Of a DNA stretch of 64,000 nt, positions 50,161-58,087 are shown piece by piece. The stretch covers positions 186,001-250,000 of the forward strand of contig JAJFLC010000012.1 in assembly GCA_021772895.1 (NCBI GenBank). Reading direction: 5' to 3'. How positions within the stretch are numbered: position 1 is the first letter of the stretch; each line of letters opens with the position of its first letter. Origin of the DNA: Mariprofundaceae bacterium. Its GTDB lineage: Bacteria > Pseudomonadota > Zetaproteobacteria > Mariprofundales > Mariprofundaceae. Position numbers and translations under genes: made by a program. Below the pieces are notes generated by a model. It worked only from the letters and a program-made list of their open reading frames with translations, was not told the origin of the DNA and ran no database searches.

Positions 50161-51558
50161 TCAGGTCGGCCAATCCCACATCAGCCGGACTCTGAATGTG
50201 CGGCCTTTCAATGTGCCTTCGGTTAGTTTTTTGAGTGCAATTTTAACGATATCCCGGTTAACGGCCACATAAGCCCAGTTATCAGAGATATGAATTTTAC
50301 CAACCTGTTTTCCTGCAATGCCATTTTCGCCCGTTAATGCACCTAAAATGTCACCAGGGCGCACTTTTTGTTTCTTTCCGCCACCAATTTGCAGGGTTGC
50401 CATGAGCGGTTTCATGGCCGGTTCTTCTAATACACTGCGTGCTGGCAATGGCTCACTTTCGATGCTTTTTTCAAGATAATCTCCGAGTACGGTCATCTTA
50501 TAATGTTCTTTATCGCTAAATAAAGAGCAGGCAATGCCTTTGCTGCCTGCACGCCCGGTGCGTCCAATGCGGTGAACATGCACTTCCGGGTCTTGCGCAA
50601 TATGGAAATTGATAACGGCGTCTAAAGCATCAATATCCAGGCCTCGGGCAGCGACATCGGTTGCAACAAGAATGGAGGTGCTTTTATTGGCAAAGCGCAC
50701 CAATGTCTGGTCGCGATCCCGTTGTTCAAGGTCTCCATTCAAAGCCAGTGCACTAAAACCATGTTCAACGAGTTCATTTGCGACTTCCTGAGTTTCTTTT
50801 TTTGTATTACAAAAGATCACCGTGGATTCCGGGCGATGTTGTAAAAGAAGTAAACGCAGAGCAGTCATGCGTTGTTCGTTATCAGAAACTTTATAAAAAT
50901 GCTGTGAGATCGTTGTGTTGTCATGTGTCGATGCAACTTGCGCCATCACAGGCTTGATCATGATGCGTTTGGCGATGGATTTGATTTGATCGGGAAAGGT
51001 GGCACTCAGCAATAACGTTTGCCGTTGCTTGGGTGCTTGATCAATGATGGCATCGATCTCTGATTGGAAGCCCATCTCAAGCATGCGATCGGCTTCATCA
51101 AGCACCAGTGTGCGCAAATGGTTTAGTTTCAACGTTTCTTTGTTCAAATGATCTTCAATGCGGCCGGGTGTCCCGACAATAATGTGCGCGCCATATTCCA
51201 GTGAATTGGCTTGAGGTCTAAATGGGATGCCGCCACACAAGGTAAGTACCTTAATGTTAGAGAGGGTGCGTGCCAGCTTGCGAATCTCTTTGGCCACCTG
51301 ATCAGCAAGCTCCCGTGTTGGGCAAAGCACCAGTGATTGCACGTGCAGGTTCTTTACATCCAGCTTTTCCAACAGGCCAAGGCCAAATGCAGCGGTTTTT
51401 CCTGATCCGGTTTTGCCTTGGGCAATCACATCTTTACCAGCCAGAATATCGGGCAGACTCTGTGCCTGAATGGGTGTCATCGTCTCATAACCAAGGGAAG
51501 TCAGGTTTTTTAACAGGTTGGGATGCATTTTAAGGGTTGAAAAGGCGATTTGGCTCAA
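50161..51558 (-). CDS. dbpA: ATP-dependent RNA helicase DbpA
   Basis: DEAD-box helicase for 50S assembly acting on 23S rRNA hairpin 92, 465 residues. Motifs in order are the Q motif MTPIQAQSLPDILAGKD, I AQGKTGSGKTAAFGL, Ia PTRELADQ, Ib TPGRIEDHL, II LDEADRMLEMGF, III LLLSATFPDQ, V ATDVAARGLDI and VI VHRIGRTGRAG. The C-terminal RNA-binding domain (KKQKVRPGDILGALTGENGI) distinguishes DbpA from other DEAD proteins. The TTG at 51558 keeps the conserved FSTL N-terminus; the next start (ATG 51528) would lose it. Confidence 0.95.
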   Translation of the reverse strand: MSQIAFSTLKMHPNLLKNLTSLGYETMTPIQAQSLPDILAGKDVIAQGKTGSGKTAAFGLGLLEKLDVKNLHVQSLVLCPTRELADQVAKEIRKLARTLSNIKVLTLCGGIPFRPQANSLEYGAHIIVGTPGRIEDHLNKETLKLNHLRTLVLDEADRMLEMGFQSEIDAIIDQAPKQRQTLLLSATFPDQIKSIAKRIMIKPVMAQVASTHDNTTISQHFYKVSDNEQRMTALRLLLLQHRPESTVIFCNTKKETQEVANELVEHGFSALALNGDLEQRDRDQTLVRFANKSTSILVATDVAARGLDIDALDAVINFHIAQDPEVHVHRIGRTGRAGSKGIACSLFSDKEHYKMTVLGDYLEKSIESEPLPARSVLEEPAMKPLMATLQIGGGKKQKVRPGDILGALTGENGIAGKQVGKIHISDNWAYVAVNRDIVKIALKKLTEGTLKGRTFRVRLMWDWPT

Positions 51559-51589
51559 AGTGGGTATCCCTGTGTTAGATGTTATGCGA

Positions 51590-51605
51590 AACCAGCGCGC
51601 TGGTT
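51590..51605. repeat. Perfect 16-bp palindrome upstream of dbpA
   Basis: AACCAGCGCGCTGGTT is a perfect palindrome 32 bases upstream of the dbpA start. Could be a regulator site or a cruciform-forming sequence; no family assigned. Confidence 0.5.
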
Positions 51606-51624
51606 CACTACATCAGCCGAATTT

Positions 51625-51831
51625 TAGTGTTTTGCATGCATAAAAGAAATGGGCATTGTTTTGAAAGTGATTTACCGTGTAGTAAAGTGGCAGTCGTATG
51701 AATCGTCTAAATGCTTTGGCCTATGCTTTATCATTCAGAGATGACTTTTTTCTTCGTTTGACTTTTAATATCCAATATCAAGGAAATTAAGGGCGTATAT
51801 AGGAGGGCAATACATGGAAAATCAAGTCATG
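51625..51831 (+). repeat. 207-bp direct repeat, copy 1 (upstream of methyltransferase)
   Basis: Matches 52866-53072 with 8 differences in 207 bases (about 96%, counted by eye). It contains a non-coding leader, a strong ribosome site (AGGAGGG) and the first six codons of the membrane-protein gene at 53055. In this copy the reading frame becomes MENQVMLLLS and stops at 51843. It marks a partial duplication of that gene's 5' end. Confidence 0.9.
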
Positions 51832-51882
51832 CTATTACTTAGTTAGGCACACACTCAAATCCGTTTTATTTTGGGGAATGGC

Positions 51883-52602
51883 ATGTCAGCGAAGACGGTT
51901 AGTGAAGAGGCAGCTCAAACAGTATCCCCTCGCCAGTGGGTCCGATTAGTTGTGGTGCATCTCCTTATCCCGTTGATTTTATTGATATGCGGTTGGGATA
52001 TCGGTTGGTGGCAGGCGTGGGCCTATTCCCTGCTGATCTTAGCCGCTGGTATTGGGGGACGTATATGGGCGGAACAGCGACACCCTGGATTGACGGCCGA
52101 ACGACAAAATATTGAAAATATCCAAAACGCAAAAGCCTGGGATAAAGTGCTTGCTCCTCTGATGGCAGTGAGTGTCAGTTTTCCTATGGTTATTGTGGCA
52201 GGGCTGGACCGTCGCTATAACTGGTCTCCCGAATTTCCGCTATGGTTAAGTGTAATTGGATTTATGTTGATCGCGTTCGGTTACGCTTTCGCTGCATGGG
52301 CATTGGCAGAGAACCGTTTTTTCTCCAGCGTGGTACGTATTCAGACGGAACGAGGGCATGTGGTGTGTGATACCGGCCCGTACCGATTTGTTCGGCATCC
52401 GGGTTATGCCGGAATTATTCTTCCACTGTTCGGTATTGCTCTTGCGTTGGGCTCGGTATGGACACTGATACCTGCGGCGATGGCAACAATCATTGCGGTA
52501 ATTAGAACAGGACTTGAAGACCAGACTTTACAGGAAGAGTTGCCGGGCTATCGAGACTATGCACGACGCGTGCGCTATCGGTTGATTCCTAGGATATACT
52601 GA
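51883..52602 (+). CDS. Isoprenylcysteine carboxyl methyltransferase (ICMT)-like membrane protein
   Basis: A 239-residue inner-membrane protein with about five helices. The C-terminal SAM-binding block of ICMT/phospholipid methyltransferase families is visible: RIQTERGHVVCDTGPYRFVR, HPGYAGIILPLFGIALALGS, then EDQTLQEELPGYRDYARRVR. Bacterial members methylate unknown substrates. ATG 51883 has GGGGA 5 bases upstream; a TTG at 51871 is an alternative. The gene is bracketed by the 207-bp direct repeat, so it was probably inserted together with the flanking element. Confidence 0.82.
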   Translation: MSAKTVSEEAAQTVSPRQWVRLVVVHLLIPLILLICGWDIGWWQAWAYSLLILAAGIGGRIWAEQRHPGLTAERQNIENIQNAKAWDKVLAPLMAVSVSFPMVIVAGLDRRYNWSPEFPLWLSVIGFMLIAFGYAFAAWALAENRFFSSVVRIQTERGHVVCDTGPYRFVRHPGYAGIILPLFGIALALGSVWTLIPAAMATIIAVIRTGLEDQTLQEELPGYRDYARRVRYRLIPRIY

Positions 52603-52627
52603 GAGACCTGAGTGGTGGGTGTCCAGA

Positions 52628-52864
52628 ATCAATAGGGTCAGACTCACTGCTGTTCCACATAAGCATACCCGCCATGCTCGGCTTGGTCGGGTATCCAATA
52701 AAACGTTGTGAAGATCTAGGTCTGTGTCTTCTCGGGAATGCCGAGGAGGAATAGACAGAATTCATGTCCAATGAAACCGGATATGAAGCAACTTGTTGTT
52801 TCGTAACGTTCTCAAGCATCTATCAATCATTTTATGGGACAGCAGTGAGTCTGACTCTATTGAT
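52628..52864. mobile_element. 237-bp MITE-like element with 29-bp inverted ends
   Basis: The two ends, 52628-52656 and 52836-52864, are inverted repeats matching at 27 of 29 positions (starting ATCAATAGGGTCAGACTC). The interior has no recognisable transposase; a 76-codon minus-strand frame (52589-52819) is not convincing. The TCAATAGGGTCAGACTC core recurs at 53562, and is reminiscent of ends associated with REP-type (Y1) transposases, which is inference. Non-autonomous element mobilised in trans is the best reading. Confidence 0.7.
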
Positions 52865-52865
52865 C

Positions 52866-53072
52866 TAGTGTTTTGCATGCATAAAAGAAATGGGCATTGT
52901 TTTGAAAGTGATTTACCGTGTAGCAAAGTGGCAGTCGTATGAATCGTCTAAATGCTTTGGTCGATGCTTTATCATTCAGAGATGACTTTTTCTTTCGTTT
53001 GGCTTTTAATATCCAATATCAAGGAAAGTAAGGGCGTATATAGGAGGGTAATACATGGAAAATCAAGTCATG
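52866..53072 (+). repeat. 207-bp direct repeat, copy 2 (intact gene leader)
   Basis: Second copy of the repeat at 51625-51831. Here the leader runs directly into the intact gene starting at 53055. It begins one base after the end of the MITE-like element, so the boundaries of duplication and element coincide. Confidence 0.9.
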
Positions 53073-53441
53073 ACCCTATTTATAATTATCTTTGGCGCAC
53101 TGACTTGTTTGGCCGGAATAGTGATTTTAGTTAATCCGGAAGTAATATTTGGTTTTTTACGAAAAAATATAGACAAGATCGAGTTACATATATTAGCTGT
53201 AGTAATTAGACTAGTGCTAGGTGTATTCCTTATATACCAATCAGGTGTATCTAGATACCCTTTTGTAATTGAAATTATTGGTTGGCTATCAATAGTCGCG
53301 GCAGTTTTCTTGGCTATAATAGGACGCAATAAATTTAGCAAGCTAATGTCCTGGGCGCTGTCGAATGTAAAAACCTTGGGTCGCGTTGGTGGCGTCATTA
53401 CAACGGCTTTTGGTGCATTTCTAATACATGCATTTGTTTAA
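53055..53441 (+). CDS. Small four-helix membrane protein, integron-cassette-like
   Basis: A 128-residue protein with four predicted membrane helices (e.g. LFIIIFGALTCLAGIVILVN, LSIVAAVFLAIIGRN, VGGVITTAFGAFLIHAFV). No family recognised with certainty. AGGAGGG stands 6 bases before the ATG. Its AT-rich composition and the attC site 15 bases downstream of its stop make it look like an integron gene cassette. Confidence 0.72.
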   Translation: MENQVMTLFIIIFGALTCLAGIVILVNPEVIFGFLRKNIDKIELHILAVVIRLVLGVFLIYQSGVSRYPFVIEIIGWLSIVAAVFLAIIGRNKFSKLMSWALSNVKTLGRVGGVITTAFGAFLIHAFV

Positions 53442-53455
53442 CAGAGGTGGCAATA

Positions 53456-53522
53456 ACATAACAAAGCAATTCAACACGGACGCCGCAAAAAGACGCGGCA
53501 CCGGTTCATTGCGACGTTAGCC
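53456..53522 (+). other. Integron attC recombination site
   Basis: The outer boxes are ACATAAC (53456-53462, TAAC pairs with GTTA) and GTTAGCC (53516-53522, perfect GTTRRRY). Three bases inward on each side, GCAAT (53466-53470) pairs with ATTGC (53508-53512). Inside, AAC/GTT with an unpaired A and GCCGC/GCGGC complete the imperfect hairpin. Size, box order and asymmetry match attC sites of gene cassettes. No integrase gene is in the window. Confidence 0.82.
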
Positions 53523-53539
53523 GTAAAAAGGAGGTATCA

Positions 53540-53585
53540 AATCAATAGAAATCAATAGAATCAATAGGGTCAGACTCCATTGATT
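53540..53585. repeat. ATCAATAG tandem units and REP-like palindrome
   Basis: ATCAATAG occurs three times in a row (53541, 53551, 53560). The last starts the imperfect palindrome AATCAATAGGGTCAGACTCC-ATTGATT (53559-53585). It shares the first 18 bases of the inverted ends of the element at 52628-52864. It may be a solo end of the same element family or a REP sequence. Confidence 0.65.
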
Positions 53586-53700
53586 CTGATGTTTATTAAC
53601 AAATGATGATCTGGAGCACTTTAAAAAACAATTCAATCAGAACTATTGGGTAAATAAAGCAGAAGATTAAGAATATCTGATAGTAAGAAATGGAGTGTCT

Positions 53701-54348
53701 ATGCTCACAAACAATGAAGATTTGCATGTATCACAGGTGACCGGGGAAAAAGAACTGACGCGCATGCTGGCAAAGTTGCGCTTGCGCAGCGATCTTGAAG
53801 CGAATGCAAAAGGTGTGACAGAAGATATCGTTGATGGTTTTTCGGATGCTGAGGTTTCAGCACTGCCTGAATCAACCATTGTGCATATTGTTGATGCCTA
53901 TTTCATTCTGGAAAAAAAAGGTGTGCCTGATGAGGAAATTTTCAAAAAAATTGACCTGCAACGATCATTAATTGGTGAGAACACGACCGTTCCCGCTGAT
54001 ATAAACCTGAGTCAATACATCAAATGGCGTCTCAAAGTCGAGTTTCCGCAGATTACTTCGCTGGAAGAGATGATTGTGGATATGGAGATTCTTTATGCCG
54101 TTAAATGGTTCTCCAGAACATCAAAGCGTACACGTGACTGGGCAGATGCCGATGCATTTGCTGCTAAGGCGGTTTCTGCCACACGGGAAAAACATCAGAA
54201 TGCCCAAGTTATGATTGAGGCCAAAGAAACGCTTGTGAAAGCTTCCAGCGGAAAGTGGAAATACCTTATTGCAGGCTTGGTGATTGTGCTTGCTGTGGGT
54301 GCAGTGGTTTGTTGGGCCTTTTTCATGGATGGTCTAAAGCTGTTCTAA
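53701..54348 (+). CDS. Hypothetical tail-anchored protein
   Basis: A 215-residue protein, mostly soluble and helical, with one membrane helix at the extreme C-terminus (YLIAGLVIVLAVGAVVCWAF, residues ~188-207), implying a cytoplasmic body anchored at the inner membrane. GGAG stands 6 bases before the ATG at 53701. Contains FSDAEVSALPESTIVHIVDA and FPQITSLEEMIVDMEILYAV. I do not recognise the family. It starts ~110 bases after the REP-like palindrome. Confidence 0.65.
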   Translation: MLTNNEDLHVSQVTGEKELTRMLAKLRLRSDLEANAKGVTEDIVDGFSDAEVSALPESTIVHIVDAYFILEKKGVPDEEIFKKIDLQRSLIGENTTVPADINLSQYIKWRLKVEFPQITSLEEMIVDMEILYAVKWFSRTSKRTRDWADADAFAAKAVSATREKHQNAQVMIEAKETLVKASSGKWKYLIAGLVIVLAVGAVVCWAFFMDGLKLF

Positions 54349-54376
54349 TCATTGGATGGCGATTTTCAGTTTGAAA

Positions 54377-54883
54377 CTATTCCCATTTGAAATCAGGCTT
54401 TTCCTGTGCCTTGTTGGATGCAGGTTTGGCGCGATATTTGAGTTGTAATCCGTTAAGAAAATTGCGCAAAATTTGATCCATACAATCACGGTAGTGTTTG
54501 TGATCCGGTTTGCGGAACAAAGCACTTAATTCGTGTTTACTCAGGCCTAAACCAGCCAGAGCCATGATTTCTAATATGTCTTCGTCTTTTAGGTTGAGTG
54601 CGATTTTTAATTTTCTGAAAATGATATTGTTATTCAAATGCTGCTCGGGCTTGGGTTGCGGGCCTTCTCTTTTACCACGTTTATCGTTAATCAAACCATT
54701 GAGAAAAATGGCCAGCTCACGGTCATGACATGCCTGAAGCGCAGGATCATCATCTTTTTTTAGCCATGCGCTGATTTGTTCTCGTGTTACCGAGTGGTTC
54801 GCCAAAGCAAATAGCGCGATCATTTTTGAATCACTAAAATCAAAGGCGTAACGAATACGGCGTAAAATATCGTTATTGGTCAT
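54377..54883 (-). CDS. DUF1456 family protein (YehS-like)
   Basis: A 168-residue cytoplasmic protein with two repeats of the DUF1456 module. The first has MTNNDILRRIRYAFDFSDSK and REQISAWLKKDDDPALQACH. The second (from about 84) has NNNIIFRKLKIALNLKDEDI and KHELSALFRKPDHKHYRDCM. Each ends in (F)LNGL. Function unknown; E. coli YehS is the reference. Its start overlaps the upstream iron-sulfur protein gene by 4 bases. Confidence 0.88.
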   Translation of the reverse strand: MTNNDILRRIRYAFDFSDSKMIALFALANHSVTREQISAWLKKDDDPALQACHDRELAIFLNGLINDKRGKREGPQPKPEQHLNNNIIFRKLKIALNLKDEDILEIMALAGLGLSKHELSALFRKPDHKHYRDCMDQILRNFLNGLQLKYRAKPASNKAQEKPDFKWE

Positions 54884-55683
54884 GTGTCATACTCCTCAAT
54901 GGTTTGCATGGAGCGGGTGTAGTGATAATTGATTTGTTCGGTTGTGTAGCGGTGTTCAGATGCAACTGGGCAGGCAAACCGGGCAAGGCATTGGGTTTTA
55001 CACTGGGATGATGTGGATAACCTGTAATTGATGCATGTTTCAAATGATGCATCTGTTTCATGGAGTGCTGAAGCAGGACAGGCTGATATACATGGTTTTT
55101 CTTCACAGGAATCACATGGTGAGGGGGTAGTGAGGCATGGTGTTGGTTCAAGCGATGTATCTGCCAGCACAACCACACGATAGGCAAACCACGAACCCCA
55201 GAGAGCATTGATACCCACTTTGAAGGGTGCGGCGTGATGCCAGCCGACGAGTCCACCTAATTTTTGCAATGGGATGGTATCAGCGCCATTGGGATAAAGA
55301 ATTTTGTATGTGTTGTCATTACATGCAGAAGCAAAATAACGGCGCACGACATCGATAGAAAAATTATCGATGGGGTCAGCAAGTTTGGCAAATGTGGATT
55401 GTTGTGTTTTTTCCCACATTTGTTTGCCGCCATGCCCAAAAACAATCAGCTGTTTGAAATGGGAAGTGTCCGAAGATTTTGATGTGATTGCAGTGATAAT
55501 TTCTTCAGGTAAGTTCGGAAGGTTAAAAATAGCCTGAATATTTAAGCCGTTATCGATTAATAGAGGGTGTTTTATCGGGCACATGTTGGCGTATCTATCA
55601 TCCATGAATGAGTAACCTATCCAGCTTGGGGAAAAGGTCATCTGTTGTATGGTTTGGGCTTGTTGAATATGAAGCGCAATCAT
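54880..55683 (-). CDS. QueG-like 4Fe-4S protein, possibly degenerate
   Basis: A 267-residue protein with cysteines grouped near the C-terminus: PCDSCEEKPCISACPASALH (Cys-x2-Cys-x3... ligands, residues ~190-209), then CINYRLSTSSQCKTQCLARF and ACPVASEHRYT. This resembles the ferredoxin-like part of epoxyqueuosine reductase relatives, but the N-terminal half (WIGYSFMDDRYANMCPIKHP) lacks the cobalamin-binding signature, so an altered activity is likely. Translationally coupled to the DUF1456 gene (ATGA overlap). Confidence 0.6.
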   Translation of the reverse strand: MIALHIQQAQTIQQMTFSPSWIGYSFMDDRYANMCPIKHPLLIDNGLNIQAIFNLPNLPEEIITAITSKSSDTSHFKQLIVFGHGGKQMWEKTQQSTFAKLADPIDNFSIDVVRRYFASACNDNTYKILYPNGADTIPLQKLGGLVGWHHAAPFKVGINALWGSWFAYRVVVLADTSLEPTPCLTTPSPCDSCEEKPCISACPASALHETDASFETCINYRLSTSSQCKTQCLARFACPVASEHRYTTEQINYHYTRSMQTIEEYDT

Positions 55684-55785
55684 GAAGCGGCAGCGTAAAT
55701 AGTTACAGTTATGTAAAAATAATTACATCTTGTCGCTCTGATTTATCGTGTGCAGGGTTTTGTTTCATTCACTGCGGAGGCTGGT

Positions 55786-56799
55786 ATGAAAAGGTTATTT
55801 TATTTGTTTTTTGTTTTGGTGTTATTCGGGCTTCTTTCTGGATGTGCAACGATGTCGAAAAAAGAATGTGCCAATGCTAACTGGCACACAATTGGTTATA
55901 GCGATGGCGCAAAAGGTGTTCACCATCAGTATTTGGAGAAACGTCGAAAGAGCTGTGGGAAACATGAAATTATTCCCGACGATGCTGCGTATCATGCAGG
56001 TTGGGGTCAGGGTATTCGCAGTTATTGTACATCCGATAATGGCTATCGGGCGGGTAAAGACGGAAAGGCCTATCCGAATATCTGTCCGCAGGATGTGGAA
56101 ACAAACTTTTTATCTGGGTGGAAGCAGGGGATCAGGCAATTTTGCACACCGGAGAATGGTTTGCAGCAGGGTTTGTCCGGGTATCAGTATCGCGGTGTTT
56201 GCCCTGTAGGTATGGAGGCGACTTTCCATGATTATTACAGGCTGGGTCATGATGTGCGGGAAGCACGTGATGATCATCGAAGCGCTGAGCGTGCAGTAGA
56301 AAAAGCAGAGAAAGCGTTGGCGTCTGAGAAGGATGCCCATAAACATCGAGAGCTTTTGTATCAACTGGAACGCTTGCAGCATGAAGAGGAACGTGGCGAA
56401 GCCACACTTATTTCACTTGAGGCATGCATGAGCCATGATGGATTTGATGCGGGTTATCGTGATGGCGAGGCAGGCCATTCGGATCGAGCTCGTGAAATTG
56501 GCAACGTGTGCCGTAGTTATGGCATCAGAGTAGATAGAGTCGGTTATCGTGAGGGTTGGTATCAGGGAGTTGATCACTATTGCACGTATAATTCAGGCCT
56601 TTATGTGGGCCAGACCAACCAGCATTATTCAGGTGTGTGCAGTGGCAGAGGGCATCGGCAGTTTTGGCGAGGTTATGAAGATGGACGCCATTTATATCAG
56701 AAAGGCAGATATGAGGGGCACCCGAAACCTGAGAAGCAAAGGGCTGTTCAACACCTGCATAGAAATACGGACGATAAACATGAAGAAGAGCATCATTGA
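55786..56799 (+). CDS. DUF2799 lipoprotein with duplicated module
   Basis: A 337-residue predicted lipoprotein: signal peptide with lipobox LSGC (acylated Cys near residue 20). Two DUF2799 modules flank a coiled-coil/charged linker (RSAERAVEKAEKALASEKDA, about 180-200). Module 1 has WHTIGYSDGAKGVHHQYLEK and YHAGWGQGIRSYCTSDNGY; module 2 has FDAGYRDGEAGHSDRAREI and YREGWYQGVDHYCTYNSGLY. The repeated GYxDG/GWxxGxxxYC pattern with paired cysteines is characteristic. GGAGG stands 6 bases before the ATG. Function unknown. Confidence 0.78.
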   Translation: MKRLFYLFFVLVLFGLLSGCATMSKKECANANWHTIGYSDGAKGVHHQYLEKRRKSCGKHEIIPDDAAYHAGWGQGIRSYCTSDNGYRAGKDGKAYPNICPQDVETNFLSGWKQGIRQFCTPENGLQQGLSGYQYRGVCPVGMEATFHDYYRLGHDVREARDDHRSAERAVEKAEKALASEKDAHKHRELLYQLERLQHEEERGEATLISLEACMSHDGFDAGYRDGEAGHSDRAREIGNVCRSYGIRVDRVGYREGWYQGVDHYCTYNSGLYVGQTNQHYSGVCSGRGHRQFWRGYEDGRHLYQKGRYEGHPKPEKQRAVQHLHRNTDDKHEEEHH

Positions 56800-57124
56800 T
56801 TATACATGAATTGGGCATTTGGAACTTTGTGTTGAAAATTGCATGTAGCCTCATACCCTAATTCAGGTTTTAGTGTGGAACATGCAGGGAAAAGGAAGTT
56901 ATCCTGCATGTCTTCTTTCGGCCTTCGATTCAAGCGGTCGATACAACACATGAATTGACTATATTCGCTCTCTATGGGTCATGATTAAATCTAAGAAACA
57001 TGGAGTCGAAATTTGATTCTGTAATTAAGATTGGATGAGAATCGTTTTTTTGCTATTTTGCCAAAGCAATGACGATACCTCATGTTTTAAACAGGGTCTG
57101 AAAATTACTCATAGAGAGCCAAAA
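56800..57124. other. AT-rich gap with one strong hairpin
   Basis: This 325-base stretch holds no credible gene. At 56880-56911, ACATGCAGG and CCTGCATGT form a perfect 9-bp stem with a 14-base loop, a possible terminator of the DUF2799 gene although the following T-run is poor. Otherwise AT-rich, as is the downstream gene. Confidence 0.5.
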
Positions 57125-58033
57125 ATGCTTGTAGAAAAAATCAAAAATAGAGAAAGTGGAATAGTATTATATGGAATAGTTCCGCCTAAAAAAGGAACTG
57201 ATGCTGAGAAAGTTGAGGAGATTTCATCTCGACAAATTCAAAGACTAAAAGGGCTTAGTATTGATGGACTAATTCTATATGATATTCAAGATGAAACGTG
57301 CAGGACGCCTGAAGAACGACCCTTTCCATTTATGGAGACGCTGGATCCTTTTCTGTATAGTAGAGAATGGCTAACCCCTTTATCTGTACCCAAGATTATT
57401 TATCGGTCGGTGGGGAAATATAGCAAGTCTGAATTATCTCAGTTCCTTACAAATTCATCTCCAGAGAAAGACCTAACAGTTTTTGTTGGAGCTTCTTCTA
57501 AATCTCAAGAGGTTACGATGTCTGTAGGCGATGCTTACAGGCTAAGAAGAGAGATCAATAGTAATATTGTTTTAGGTGGGGTTGTTATTCCAGAAAGACA
57601 TCGTTTAAAAAGTGATGAGCATATAAGAGTATTTAATAAAATATCTGAGGGGTGTTCATTCTTTGTCTCTCAAGGCGTTTATGATGTGAATGCCTCCAAG
57701 AATTTTCTATCCGATTACTACTACTATGGATTGGAACATGATATTCCGTTGGTTCCAATAATATTTACATTAACACCATGTGGATCTCTAAAAACGCTTC
57801 AATTTATGAAGTGGTTGGGAATTAGCATTCCTAAATGGCTCGAAAATGAACTAATTTATTCTGCGGATATTCTTCAGCAGTCCATTAATTATTCCGAACA
57901 AAGCTGGAAGGAACTGAAAGATTTTGCTGATGAAAAAGGCATTCCAATTGGTTGCAATATTGAAAGTGTTGCAGTCAGAAAAATTGAAGTAGAGGCGTCA
58001 ATTGAATTGCTTCGGAGAGTGAGCAAACAATAG
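57125..58033 (+). CDS. Methylenetetrahydrofolate reductase-like protein (TIM barrel)
   Basis: A 302-residue protein. It has ESGIVLYGIVPPKKGTDAEK near the N-terminus, GLILYDIQDE near 50, PKIIYRSVGKYSKSEL near 95, VFVGASSKSQEVTMSVGDAY near 120, VLGGVVIPERHR near 150 and FFVSQGVYDVNASKNFLSDY near 185. This block order matches the short mycobacterial-type MTHFR group, which use flavin-free or FAD barrels. Strikingly AT-rich against its neighbours, suggesting acquisition. Start chosen at ATG 57125; the frame extends to 57035. Confidence 0.68.
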   Translation: MLVEKIKNRESGIVLYGIVPPKKGTDAEKVEEISSRQIQRLKGLSIDGLILYDIQDETCRTPEERPFPFMETLDPFLYSREWLTPLSVPKIIYRSVGKYSKSELSQFLTNSSPEKDLTVFVGASSKSQEVTMSVGDAYRLRREINSNIVLGGVVIPERHRLKSDEHIRVFNKISEGCSFFVSQGVYDVNASKNFLSDYYYYGLEHDIPLVPIIFTLTPCGSLKTLQFMKWLGISIPKWLENELIYSADILQQSINYSEQSWKELKDFADEKGIPIGCNIESVAVRKIEVEASIELLRRVSKQ

Positions 58034-58087
58034 CTGTAATTTGAATGGGAAATCAATATTCGAATGTCTACTTTTTATTCGTATGAA

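Noticed and set aside
51574-51605. GTTAGAT followed by the palindrome upstream of dbpA as a possible second attC.
   Set aside because: No matching partner box or imperfect hairpin at the right distance; the palindrome is perfectly symmetric, unlike attC.
52589-52819. Minus-strand 76-codon frame within the inverted-repeat element.
   Set aside because: No transposase motif, overlaps the methyltransferase 3' end, and runs through one inverted repeat.
53063-53398. Minus-strand 111-codon frame opposite the small membrane protein.
   Set aside because: The plus frame has a strong ribosome site, membrane helices and the attC context; the antisense frame has none.
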